Shown here piece after piece: positions 34,400 through 46,258 of a DNA stretch of 64,000 bases (its first letter is position 1; the number at the start of each line of letters is the position of its first letter). The DNA comes from Asterella californica (lineage: Eukaryota > Streptophyta > Marchantiopsida > Marchantiales > Aytoniaceae). The translations under genes and the position numbers were made by a program. The notes beneath the pieces were generated by a model. The model did not search any database. It was given only the letters and a program-made list of their open reading frames with translations, and had not been told where the DNA came from. The stretch covers positions 4,755,501-4,819,500 of the forward strand of contig JAYKYS010000017.1 of assembly GCA_036924285.1 (NCBI GenBank). The letters are read 5' to 3'.

Positions 34400-36070
34400 G
34401 ACGAACCATGTACACCTTCCATAAGTTCTACAGCAAGTGGTGGAACTGTAGAGGTAAAAGGTATATCCTCTACAGTAGGAGATCTACCAGTTGTTACATA
34501 TCCATATGATAATGATTCTGCTGCTCTTCTCCTCGTAACTTTTCAATGATCACCATCATTAGGTTCTCCTACATCTATGTCAGAAGCATCCCGTCGTCTT
34601 TTATCTTCTACAATCACATATTGTTCACTGCTTGCTTCCCAAAACACTCGAACAAAAGTTGTATCTATAAGGTCCTTCCATCCTATAGCTCTCCTAATAC
34701 TTTTTGCGCCTCTCTTCATCACTTCAACTGAAACTTCAGCAGCTTGCTCAACCATAGTTGGATTAGGACGCACTTCAACTCTTCTTGTATATACATACAA
34801 AGCCCGCAGACATTACTGTAGTGTTCACACTAGTAAGTGTTGGAAGCAAACTCTTCATGTCCCCTCTTCCAAAATGTGTATTTAGAGATTGCTTAGTGGC
34901 GGTTAGATGCAACTTGTTGTTCTAATAGTTGACCACACCCTCTTGCAAAGCAACTGTTAAGTCTTTGCAATCCCTTCTGAGATGATCTAGACTATCACAT
35001 CATATACATCTCTTGGTAGAGATCACCCATATAAGTCAAGCACTTGTTGTTGCTGGTCATTGATCTCTTTTCAAATCTGACATCTCAATTCTTATATCTC
35101 TCTATGTTGATTCTGATTTTCAACATGTCGCTAGCTAGGACCTTTTTGTGCTAGAACGGACACAACATATGCCTGAGGAATCACAATAGATACTTGGAGA
35201 ACTATTGAGACTTGAGGAATCATTCGTTGTTTTGATAAAGTTGTTGTATCTAGTTGCCCAACTACTATCATCCTGCCACGACGTTGTCTTGCAAGAATAG
35301 ATTTCGCTTCTTCCACTCTTCTCCAATCTGATGTAACATATTTTTGCTCCACGATCAGCTAACATAAAACAGAGTCTATCTGCTGCAAATCATCCATAGT
35401 CTCCAAGAACAACTCTATCTTTCTAGCATCCAATGTCAACTTTTCTAGACCAGAAATTTACGAATACCTCTTATCAAACTCACGGATCAACTCATTCTGT
35501 CCCATGGTACACTTAAGCTGACACTCTATCCAATCAAGAAATGTCCTCCTGTGACTTTATCAGAATCTTCTTCTAGAAATTCTTTCCTGATGCACAATCA
35601 AAAAGAGTCCATCCTCCAAGATGTCTTTTCTCTATACTTATTACTTTCTCTCTTAGTTCAAGAATAATAGTCAACTCAAAACTCAAAATACCATCAACTT
35701 CAAGTGCTCACACTAGTTTCATTTCATCCACATACTCCCGCATGTACTTGGTAACATCTTTGTCATCAAATGGCTCACATCGACCAACAACTGCATGTAG
35801 AGCCTTTGTTGATATTTACTCAACTCCTCCAATTGCAAGCTGTTGCTGAATCAAAGTAGCCAAGGCTTGAAGAATTTAGTACTATCAATAACAAGTTGTG
35901 CATTTGCCACTGGTGCTAGAGCATGTACACCTTGAGTAGTAACAACATCTTGACAATGAGTCTCTTGAATAGGAATACCTTGAGCAGCAACACCTTGAGC
36001 AAGAGCTACACCCTGAACGGTAGCACCATGATCAATCTTTCATTAAATTCTTCAAATCAATCACCCCAAG
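34400..36070 (-). pseudogene. Gag of a Ty3/gypsy element (family H)
   Basis: On the minus strand, fragments include YMREYVDEMKL-type sequence (about 35735), SFLDWIECQLKCTMGQNELI and REFDKRYS (about 35555-35460). A 73-codon stretch has SDWRRVEEAKSILARQRRGR (35352-35131). A zinc knuckle follows (about 35010-34970, CI-CDSLDHLRRDC with one stop). The last part is RRVEVRPNPTMVEQAAEVSV and KRGAKSIRRAIGWKDLIDTT (34800-34543). This is gag of the same family whose pol is at 43.3-47.5 kb. It ends where copia copy 2 joins at about 34385. Confidence 0.65.
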
Positions 36071-36074
36071 GGCT

Positions 36075-36090
36075 CTCAGTGGAAGCACCA
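36075..36090 (-). other. Probable primer-binding site of family H
   Basis: Two bases inside the LTR end the minus strand reads TGGTGCTTCCACTGAG. Its TGG start and position fit a primer site; the tRNA was not identified. Confidence 0.45.
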
Positions 36091-36092
36091 GA

Positions 36093-37060
36093 TGTCATAG
36101 AGAGAGTTTTTCTTGGGGAGGGTGGACCTCCTATTTGTGATTGATTGCGAGAATGACCAAAAAGAAAACAGATTGCTACTATTATTCAGAACTCAAATTC
36201 AATCGGTTGTAGCCACCAAGATCAATTAGACACTCAACTCTATGCAAATGAGCTTTCCAAGACTCAGAAAACTTTATTCCCACCTCAATTTTATAATCAA
36301 TGTCCTCAACGATCAAAATCTTCTCTTCAACTATCTTGAATGTCTCCCAAACTCCAGCCGTACGTCGATTAACTTAGAAAACAAGCTCTTTGCTAAGTTG
36401 AGGCATTTATGTCCTTATAAGCACATTTACTCATCAAGCATTCCCTTAGCTAAGCTGACCCCATGCTTAATAAAATTTTCTCAACCCTTGATGTCATCTA
36501 GATGCAACTTAGATTATGAACTAAGCCATGCCATGATTTTATGGTCGAAGTCACAACTACAAGACCACTCCACATCACATACAACTCTCCTATAGATGAA
36601 TCATATATCTCCTAGCTCGGTTGCATGCGGAAGCTTAAGCCAAGAAGTCCACGTTTAAAGAGTATACCGGATGTGCAAGACGTAACCACACATCCAACAT
36701 AGACTCTCATCCGGGAGATCAACATGCTAAGATAAGAATCAGGAGCTATGAGGATTTGATCCAAGGATCTCTTCTTTCTAAGTGGATGTCTCTTCAAGTA
36801 AGGTGGCTCATGCTTCCGTTAATAAAGTAAATAAATATGTATATATGCTTACAGAACTTGTTTTTATCTCCTTTGTTGGCTTTTCGGGTGTTACTTCCAA
36901 TGTACATCTCCATTTCTAGTAACGGAAGAACCAAAACTATACTACTCAAGACCACCTACACGATGGTGTCATCAAATAATGAATCCGAGTCACCAGCAGA
37001 GAAAGCGACAGAGTTTCATCTTTTATCACTTTCTTAAACAAGAAATGATGCAAAATATGA
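36093..37060 (-). repeat. LTR of gypsy family H, minus-strand copy
   Basis: The minus-strand end CTCTCTATGACA is followed by a primer-like site and gag. The body (about 37040-36270) matches 47930-49200 on the plus strand in the same order, except for an extra block of about 400 bp in that copy. The outer end is not defined; 37060 marks where similarity fades. Confidence 0.6.
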
Positions 37061-37930
37061 GGTTCTTGACTATGGAGATATCTTGTTTTGAATAGAGACA
37101 AGAGAGATAAAACAACCACGAGAACAAGCTTCGCAAGATATCTCAACCCTTACTTTATATACACTCTCACTTTTCTCTATAAACACAAATAAAAAAACAG
37201 ACATGAGTGGTATGTAATCTGCACCCAACCTCTTGAAGCAAGTTCCTGAACCCTAACCTAAGACCAAAACTGTCGAAGCGTAGCTCTAAGTAAGGAAACA
37301 GAATATTTGCAACAGTACCAAAACCCTAATCCAAAACACATTCGTGTGCAAGCCTCTAGCAAAAGCTAGCTACCACAAGCCACATATAACCAAATGGAAC
37401 TCTAACGGTTCTAAAATGACAAAATCCATAGCGAATGAACCGAAGAAGACCTATTTATGTGAATTGATAGTTTTAGAAATTATCAACCACACAAGATGTA
37501 TATTGTGTATTGTTAGTATATTATGCATAATGCACAATATATTAGCAGCATAAAGATCGTCTAATGAAGGAAAATCTGTTGAGAGAACAATGTTGGAGAA
37601 AGATGGGTTAGTCATCTGAGTCTTGGCAATGCTGATTATGCTCATAATCAACTAGTGGAGTCTGATCCATCTCACTATAAGTTTGAGATACATGATGAGA
37701 TGGACTTAGCTAAGACAGGAGTTCCATAACTAGCCGAGCATGTGAAGTCACTATAAGGTTTAGTAACTGTCATACCTCTCAAGGGTATAAGGATATTAAA
37801 TCGAGGAAAAGAACAAAAAGTTAGGACACATATCTCCATGGAGGATTATGGATAAGTGATAATAACTACATAACTACACGGTAACTTTATTGGTGAAGTA
37901 TCTACGAGATTGTGAAACGTTTAACGAGAC
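37061..37930. other. No recognisable gene
   Basis: AT-rich flank upstream of the minus-strand LTR. Nothing supported was seen beyond a short TATTATGCATAATG palindrome near 37515. Confidence 0.4.
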
Positions 37931-39446
37931 ATGAGCGACAATTTATCATTCGATAGAGAATCTCAACTTCATTTGTTCAAGGCTATACTTGACAAAAATA
38001 TCTTTGTGAAGATATTTCTAGGAGTTAAGATGATTTCAGTAGAACAATTCTTTCAATTTTCTCTTGAAAGTTTTGACAAGAGACCACTTTCAACAAGCTA
38101 CCTGAGACATTCTTCATCCAACTTGATAATTCACCAAAAGACAATAAGAATTCAGTGATGATGGCTTGCTTCAGCAAATTAGTAGCTCGTGGAATGTTCA
38201 AAATGATCATCATGTCTTGTCTAATAGTCGAGCATACACATAAAGACACATTTTTTTCAGTGTTTCATCTGTCAATGTCTCACAAGCATATTACGTCACT
38301 ACCTCAATTCATGGTTGAGGTGTTTGATGCTGAAACGAGAGAAAGGATGCCATGTTTGATTTCGAGAGGTGGCAGATTACATGAGATGTAGAAGAATATG
38401 TGGATAAAATCACAAGACAATATGTCTCTATCCCTTTCAAATTCTCCATGAGAGATAATATCCATATCTATCAATATTAGAGTGTGTACAGGAGACTATG
38501 GTTCCCAACATATGGACATTCAATAGGAAGAGAGTAGATCCTAAATCCAAGACTGACTTTTCAATCACCTCACCTCCTTCTTGTGAGCTGACTTCTAAAG
38601 GGATGACATCTAGTCTTACCAATGTCATTGAGATTACTGGTTAAATAAAAAACTACACCAAATACTGGAGCAAATTCAGAGCACAAGTGAAATGATTTCT
38701 AAGTCTTACCAAATTGATAACACGTTGATAGCATATTGGGAGTACCTATACAATGTTTTTTAACAAGAGTGGATTACAAATGAAGGACTATCTTTGTGGA
38801 ACGAGTTTTGGCCTTCTGTAAATCATCTGATTAGATACAAGTCTCCTAACGTAGAACCATCGGCACAAATTGATACACAAGATTATTTGCTGCGTCACGA
38901 GCTAGAGGAAGAGGTTGCTAAAAGAGAAGAATTATTTGTCAGGAACATCGATGTAAGAGAATATAGCACTTTGTATCATTTATTAACATCAAGGAGAGGC
39001 TCATAGTCCTAATTTGGTCAATGGATGATTTTGCAATACATGATTGTTTATGGGTAGCCAAAGCTATGACATGTGTAGACAGAGAGAATAGATTATCTCA
39101 CTCGAACAAAGTGCTAGTGGAATGATGACGTCATAAACATCACTTGTCCGTTGCGAGTGACATTCAGAGATATAGTACATGCATGCACAAGAATTGTGAG
39201 TGGAAAAACGATCCAAGTTATCCTAGTGGGAGAGATTGGATTGAGGCTAATTCATTCGTGCATATGTGGAAGTCAAGGGTTAAGTCATCTACGAAGATGA
39301 AAATTCCAGAAAGAGTTAGAGAAACAGCACAGGCTAGTTTAGGTAGAGTAGCTGGAGAAATCTATAATATATTTCTTCTTTGCTATGAGAATGATTTATG
39401 CAGTATAGTGATTATGGTTAATCACTACACCGCATGTTTTCAATGA
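37931..39446 (+). pseudogene. Unrecognised decayed gene
   Basis: A run of plus-strand open stretches in changing frames may be one old gene: 37931-38158, 38155-38391 (CFSKLVARGMFKMIIMSCLI, then FMVEVFDAETRERMPCL), 38794-39006 (HELEEEVAKREELFVRNIDV) and 39144-39446 (KIPERVRETAQASLGRVAGE). The composition looks protein-like and the spacing continuous. I do not recognise a family. It may be another retroelement accessory gene or a dead host gene. Confidence 0.35.
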
Positions 39447-39449
39447 TCT

Positions 39450-41430
39450 AACATTTAATTTTGTCTAACAATTTGATTATTGCACACTAGTTAGTGAAGC
39501 AATACTTATAATTGTCCTTGAGTTGATTTTTATTAACATGTATTTTGTACAAGTTATTCTTATTAACTTGAACTTTTATTTTAATATTATATATTAAGGT
39601 TCAATGACATGTATGATGTATTTATTGATTCTCTGAACAGATTACTCAAACTCTGAATCGTTGTATAATAGATAATAATATTTTTTATTTTACTAAGATA
39701 GTCTTAAAATGATTAGAAATATATTTATGTCCTATATCTGTTTGATCACGATTTAGTAGAATTATTATTATTATTTAAAGCTTTTTTGAAAGTTCGCCCA
39801 TTGGTTTCTCATGAGTCAAGTCTTAATAAGAGAATAGCCGAGGTATTGATTTATACTTGAGTTCAAAGGTTTACTTCTTGCATATTACATCTTATTTCTG
39901 CACATTCATGTATTCAAATTATTTTTTTATTGTGAGATATTCTGTTTATGTAAATATATTTGTAAATTTAAATTATTAAACATTACCTAAATTATATCTC
40001 TCAAAATTCCATCTTTTAATATAGAATTTAAGACGCTCAAATTATACTTTTCAGTTGTCCAAAAGTGTCTACTTAAAATTCAATTAATCCACTCGCCGAA
40101 GGAATTCATCTCTGGGTCTAGAGTACAGTTAGGGAAATCAGAGTAGCAATCTCCACGATATATTAACCTTAGGCAACAAAGGAGCAATTCTTCCCGTGAG
40201 ATTCTTTGGGGATACCAAGCGCTGTTTGAAAGACCATCAGGTGAATCAGACGACAGTATTTATTAATCATTGATTTTTCCTACTCTAGATTCAATGTGAA
40301 ATTTACAGGAGAAGATTCCGCGAACCAACTGAACGTGGCAATTGGCATTTAGAATAACTTGAGGATAGTGCACATGAAATTCAAGGCCACTGCATGAACT
40401 TTTTATCTTGAATCCTCACAGAGGTCTATTCTGCTCCACGTACATTTCAGAACCAAAGAACGAGTTAGATTATGAGATACTATGATATATTTTTCTAAGA
40501 GAATTCTTCTTTGTTATTTTCTTCTTGTTTTCGTTTAGTTCAGAGGAAATGTTTTCCTTCAGTTCAGAAGGTACTGTTTTCCTTCCATTCGGTTAGTTCT
40601 CCTCGAGTAGTAGAGGATATAGCAAAAACCATACCTTGAGTTTCCTTCCTCATAGGTTTACTGTGTCACATATCGGATCCTCAGAGGATACTTCCTGTCC
40701 AGAAACTGTAAAAGCAAAACACCACCTTTTATAGACGAGTAGAAGTGGACAAAGGGGTGGTAGAATATTATTTGTGGAGTTGATTTAAGGAGTCCTTAAG
40801 AAACTATTTTTCTTAAGGGATCCTCTTTTATATCCTTCGATAACTTGAGTGACCATGTAAGAGAGGTATAGGGGTACAGTTATCTGTTTCTATTTTTCTG
40901 TGTGCATGAACGATGGTACGTTGCCACCCATACAAAGGTGTATATACATTAACATCTCGGAGACCACTTAGTCTACTGAGGTTGTATATTCACCCCATGT
41001 ACACTTCAGAAGTGTACATGAGGTGTTATTTATGAGCTAATCCTCTTGTTAGAAAGGGTTCGCTCGAAATAATACTTCAAATATAGACCTCATCAGTAAA
41101 AAAGAGAGACACTTATAGTGGATTAGTTCCAAGTACAATGACTTCGCTTATGGGTTCTCTTGGTTTCGGCAGGCCATGTGTTTTGATCCTAAGATATGTT
41201 TAAATTAAGTTTTCAAATATAGTCATTTAAATTTAGATATTTAAATTTAGATAATAATTTATCTTTTAACCAGATCTTGAGATTTGTCCTTCCCCTGTAC
41301 TTCCTCCTTGAAGAATTTCCACTGCACCTTGTAAGACTTGTATTTCAATTACATTACACCCCCTTTCGTCACTGTACAAGGCTGTGAGGCCTTCAGCATG
41401 TGGTATTTTAAGATTTTTATCTTTTTCCTC
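39450..41430. other. AT-rich stretch with no gene
   Basis: No supported coding sequence. It contains a near-perfect palindrome at 40991-41025. By position it could include the LTR or promoter of the gene that follows. Confidence 0.4.
40991..41025. repeat. Near-perfect 35-bp palindrome
   Basis: Arms 40991-41007 and 41009-41025 are complementary at 16 of 17 positions with a single central base; the inner 12 bp (CATGTACACTTC) are perfect. Confidence 0.85.
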
Positions 41431-41441
41431 TTATATATACA
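41431..41441 (+). promoter_or_regulatory. TATA-box-like stretch upstream of the 41.5-kb gene
   Basis: TTATATATACA lies about 50 bp before the first open frame of the gene at 41487. The match to a plant TATA box is good but there is no other support. Confidence 0.35.
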
Positions 41442-41486
41442 AGGCCGTGGGGCAGGATATTCACACCTTGTCCACTTTAATACACT

Positions 41487-42646
41487 TTGGTAGTACCCAA
41501 CCCACCGACATTATTCCCAACACCGCTTGGAAATAATGTAGGTGGGTGCAACTTGGAGATATTTTTACCTGGATTGGACTTCAATTCTTTCACTAGGAGT
41601 GGAGGTATTGCGGGAGTATACTTTTGGGAAATTTTTGAAGATTACACTCTTAATCCAATCTTTTATTTACAGGATTAGAGGTAAACCTATCGCATTATGG
41701 CAGAATGTCATTGATAGGCCAGAGGTAGAGATAGGATGTGCTACTGTTGATAGAGTCTATGTTTATGAGAGAGTGATCAATGATAGGAGAATGTTTTCAG
41801 AAGAGCTCACATCCATAACGGATGGAGGATAGCTCATATCTCAACCCAGAGATGAGGCTCTCTATATAATTTACAATGCCTTATTCTTTCATGAGAAGAA
41901 GGTATTTATCCAAGGTTGAGAGATTGTTTTTCTCCAGAGGTTGATAGTTGGAGAGTTGGTAGATTGAGGGAAAGTCATTCATGACTATACCCATGAATTG
42001 TCCAAGAAGATATACATAGCAGCAGCAGACCACTTACTTGTCTTCTTAGTACATCTCTACTTGGATATTGAAGAGAATTTCTTAGGAGGTAGCTGAGTTG
42101 TTACCTACACCACATAAAGTTGAGCTAGTAGAGGTTTGGCAAGATCCTTGAGACAGGGGACAGTGAAGATGACTTCTCTGACTAAGAAGGTGTTGAATGA
42201 CACATGAATGACACATGACCTACTAGGATTGAGGCCGTGGAGTGTTTTGATTAGCTTGTAGTCTTTTTGGAGCTTCCCAAGGGGATGAAAGCTTACACCT
42301 AACATCAGCAAGAAGAGATAGTAGCGAGACTATGCTTGTTAGAAGAGGTTTCAGTCACTCCATCCAGACACAGTCTTAAGAAGAGGGACTATACAATTGA
42401 GAGTAGTAGCCGTAAGTCGAAGTCTACTCCTTCAGCTCATACAAGGATCCTAAACCAGCACCTCCAACTTTACTGAGGATATTTTCTGCTTACCAGGAGT
42501 ACATGCAGCATGATGTAGGTCTAGTGATGGAGGAATTATACAGACCTGCTGAGAGGGAGAGTATTTCCTTAGTACCAGACTTTGACATCTCTCCACTCCA
42601 ACGAATGGAGAAGAGAGAAAATGAGCTACAAATGGTGATTATTTGA
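41487..42646 (+). pseudogene. Decayed homologue of the LTR-resident coiled-coil genes
   Basis: Plus-strand fragments align in order with the giant-LTR gene. LISQPRDEAL (41833 on) stands where the others have YREPKKRLL or YRDPVKKEV. VIHDYTHELSKK and LLVFLVHLYLDIEENFLGG (41973-42090) stand where they have YIHNYVQTELAYLG and FLCYLY. FSAYQEYMQHDVGLVMEELY, then PDFDISPLQRMEKRENELQ (42482-42643), stands where they have FSAYFQKEIQSAMELLEKRA and PGFGLRTLLRQEEDQ. Stops and shifts break it. No LTR ends were located around it, so whether it also lies inside an LTR is open. It ends shortly before a copia LTR. Confidence 0.6.
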
Positions 42647-42812
42647 AAAATTGAGTCTAGAGGTTACAAAAGAAGGTGATAAAGGACAGATATGTCAGTT
42701 TCCGTAGTAGACAGTAACCACAGAGAAGGCTAGAGTATTGGCTTTTCATAAGGAGGAGGTTGCAGTACAAGCTCTGAAGAAGAGTATTATGGAGTAGTAG
42801 ACTCATGAAGCA

Positions 42813-43345
42813 TGTTGATATAGTCCCAAGCTCTAGTAGAACGACAATTGATACCAAGAAGAGCAATTATAGTTGTTACATACAATTAGTTAGAGGGCTA
42901 ACACACCATTAGAGTTTTCCTTGTACTCACCCACTATATATACATGGAGAGACGAACCCTCTCTTATCTCATTTTGTATCCACTATACTTTCTTGTCTGC
43001 TAGCTCTTTCTTCTCAAAGTGTCTTCCTAGAAATATCGATCTTTCTACATGGTATCAAAGTAGTAGAAAGCATGATGAGCAAGATGGAATTTGTGCATGG
43101 AGAAGTACATAAGAGAGCAGCTGGGGTGGTTGCTAATGTCGAGCACTATCTTGTTGATGCGTTCTGGTGAGGCAACTTGTTTCTTTCATCGTTAGAAACT
43201 TTGAACATGACATCGGAGACCTTGACGATATTTTCTCGATGAAATTTATCAATCAGTTCCATATGGGTTATCTTGTGCAAATTGTGTACTCGATCAAGTT
43301 TCAGCCGATTTGAATCCTTTCCAGCGATAGATTTTCAAATGAATT
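42813..43345 (+). mobile_element. 5' end of a third copia copy (LTR, primer site, leader)
   Basis: The LTR runs 42813-43049 (TGTTGATATAGTCCC ... CTTTCTACA, 237 bp) and is followed at 43050 by TGGTATCAAAGTAG, a nearly perfect Met-tRNA primer site. The leader parallels 9742-10050 of the first copy and breaks off near 43345, where gypsy pol of family H begins. No copia coding sequence remains. Confidence 0.88.
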
Positions 43346-43639
43346 TTTATTCTCATGAGGTACTTGATATTGCCAAAAAAGAGTTTCATGAGTTGATAAC
43401 TGATATCATGAAAAGAAAGAGACAGATGTTGGCAGAGCAAGTGACTAGTCAAATGGTTGGAGTGATGGATGCTATTGATGTTGAGAGATTCGCATATGTT
43501 GGGCATGAAGCATGGGTTGTTGGTCCTGTTGTTAAGAATGAAGATGAAGAATTCTAGGAGGAAAAGTCAAGCACAGATAGTGACTTCAGATAGAAACATT
43601 GACACGTGTAACAACGGAGACGTAAGTTCGACTTTGACG

Positions 43640-43990
43640 GCTTTCTGAATCAGTACCTGCACTTGTGGATCATGGGTCAGAAATCAACATAATTTTGAAA
43701 GAGATCTATGAGAAGAAATAATGACCAATAAAAAAGAATCATGGTTGGATACTTCGTGTTGCAAACAATCAAAAGGGTGAGATATGCAGAGCTTGCCCAA
43801 ATGTGCATATAAGGATTGGAGATGTAGAGGTTGAACAACATTTCTTTGTATAGTCATATATTTCTTATCTTGTCATACTGGACCAACTTTAGGTTATCGC
43901 TGTTCGCATGGAGACAAAGATAATGAATGATGGATCTTATTATGTAAGAATTTGAAGTCCAGATGACAAGTATTCAGTATAGTTTTTTAT
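43640..43990 (+). pseudogene. Gypsy retropepsin (family H)
   Basis: PALVDHGSEINIILKEIYEK (about 43653-43715) is the active-site strand of a retropepsin with Asp-His-Gly where Asp-Ser/Thr-Gly is usual. Downstream, GEICRACPNVHIRIGDVEVE (about 43778-43840) and AVRMETKIMNDGSYYVRI complete the fold. It would cleave the gag-pol polyprotein. A stop (TAG) and shifts make this copy inactive. Confidence 0.7.
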
Positions 43991-44879
43991 TATTCGTTCA
44001 AGATATGAGCGGAATCGACAAACCCTCAGAGATTCTCAGACAAAGAGATGTAAAGGTTTTTGCAATCCATCCCAGTAGAGCGGGATGACAAGGGTGTTGA
44101 ACTTATTGTTGAGATCCTGTCAGAGTTAGTACAAAGGGTGGAAGAGTCAGATGAGAAACATGTACAAGAGTTTGAAGACATGTATAGTGTACATAGCTGA
44201 CAGTCTGGATTGTTGATGTTTGAGAGCGATGGATGGAGTCAGTTTATGCGAGTTGAGGATATGAAAGAAAATACAAGAATGGATGATGAAACAAGTGTCA
44301 AAGCTCTAGCTGGTAGGGATTTTGCATGAAAATGATGTAATTTTTGGTTTGTTTGAAGAGTTTGTGTGTGTACAGTCGGTTGTTAGTTGGTTGGACGGTG
44401 TAAGCAGATTGATGGAAGACAAAGATGGTATGACAGTGATTCCTATCCACTCTCGACAAACGTACGAGGAGATTATTGCATGTTTGAGGTTCTTTCTCAA
44501 AGAGTGAAGGAAGAGATGCAGTTTGTTGGTGTACACTTCCTCAAGAGGCAGAAGTACATGCAAAGTATACAATTGTATTGAAGAAGGTGAAACCGATAGC
44601 AACTCAACTACTCGTTAACTCGCAACAGCAAGTACACTTAGTAGGTACTGAGTCCATATTTGCGTGATCATAGACGAGTAGAGTATCACTTTACTGAGAA
44701 GACGTTGAAGGAGCTCCAGATAGGAGGCTATGATTTCTTGACAGAGATTGAGAAGATAGTTTTTGAGTAGATGATAGCAAGTCATGGTAGAGCATTTTTC
44801 TCTTTTAGCAGAAGAGATAGGTTGTGTGGATCCAAAGATAATAGTGGCTATGGTTATATTCACAGTCTCTAATGTGCCT

Positions 44880-45500
44880 TGAGATCTGAAACTGATTATG
44901 GTTCCTCGTGCCTTGTTGCCTAAACTCATTGACTTGTTGAAAAAGAAAGTACATATGGGAATACTTGAGCGGTCTACGGGACCATACTCTAGCATGTGGT
45001 TCACTGTACCCAAAAAGTCAGGAACCTTGTGCTTCATTCAAGACCTATAACCTGCAAATAACGTGATCATTCATAACGTTGGGACATGTCTTTTGATTGA
45101 TGAGGTAGTCGAGGTATTTGCAAGGAGAGCTATTTATTCGATTGGATATTTATATTCCAACTATGATCAATTTCAGTTGCCTGTTGAGAGTAGAGATCTG
45201 ATCACCATACGTACACCTTTGGGATTGATGTAGATGTGTACTATTCCTCGAAGAGTGACGAACTCAGTAGCTCATATGCAACATGTGATGCATAAGATAT
45301 TATGGGAGTTTGTACATGAGGTTACCATCCCATTTCTAGATGATATTCCTATAAAAGGTTGCCCAGTTGAAGATAATGATGATGCAATACTCACGAATGG
45401 ATATAGGAGATTTGTTGTAGATCATACTAGAGATGTATCGTATTTTGACTCGTCAAGAGGAGGTATATCTCATCATGTCAAGTGCTAAGTCCAAGTTTGA
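44880..45500 (+). pseudogene. Gypsy reverse transcriptase (family H)
   Basis: The order is MGILERSTGPYSSMWFTVPK (about 44957), KSGTLCFIQDL, ARRAIYSIGYLYSNYDQFQL, RDLITIRTPLGLM (ending about 45230), CTIPRRVTNSVAHMQHVMHK and VTIPFLDDIPIKGC (45325-45366). The catalytic box reads Phe-Leu-Asp-Asp, a known variation on Tyr-x-Asp-Asp. A TAG stands at about 45232. The connection domain follows to about 45500. Confidence 0.8.
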
Positions 45501-45599
45501 TATGCTAGAGATTTTAGTGGTTGATCATTTGTGTGGTGCTTTTGGGAGTCGATCAAATCTAGAGAAGGTTGGAGACTGTACAAATATCATAGAAGTTTG

Positions 45600-46200
45600 G
45601 TGTTTTCTAGGAGCTTGTGTATTTTACTGCTTATCCACCTCATTATGCTCATGTTGCAGAGTCTTTGTATGTATTATTGAGGAAGAATAAGAGGTTTGTA
45701 TGGACTTCAGTCCATCATGAAGCTATGAATAGGTTGAAGGAGACTTTGATGTCTCCACATGTGTTGAAAAGAGTAGACTGGTGTGGAAGACATGTCATTG
45801 TCACAGTGGATACTAGCCCAAAGGTGATTGGTTGGACGATTGGTCAGGATGATGCGAGTGGCGTATGATTTATCTCTAGGTTTGGAGCTAAAATCTTGTT
45901 GGTTAGACAACGATATTATCCTCAAGTGAAGCATGAGTTGTGAGGAATTTGTGTGAGTTGTGAGGTGTGTGAAGACATACCGTGAGTTTCTGATTGATGC
46001 TCATGTAGTTTTAGAGATAGACTTTTTATCTCTGCTCAGCATGATATCCAACTGTAACACGTCGGACATAAGGATGTTGCGTTGGATTGCTTACATCGAG
46101 AGCTTGACTCCAGAGCGAAGCATATAACATGTAAGGAGAATGTTGTAGTAGATATGTTGTCCAAGGCTCATTATATAGACGAGGATGATATGTTTACAGA
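45600..46200 (+). pseudogene. Gypsy RNase H (family H)
   Basis: PPHYAHVAESLYVLLRKNKR (45636 on) and HHEAMNRLKETLMSPHVL lead into HVIVTVDTSPKVIGWTIGQD (45790-45850), the first RNase H strand with its catalytic Asp. HITCKENVVVDMLSKAHYID (about 46120-46180) is the closing segment. Two stops and a shift lie between the parts. Confidence 0.75.
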
Positions 46201-46258
46201 AGTTGAAGAAGAAGAAAGAAAAGATGTTCGGTGTCAAGTTGATCAATATGTTTAAGAC

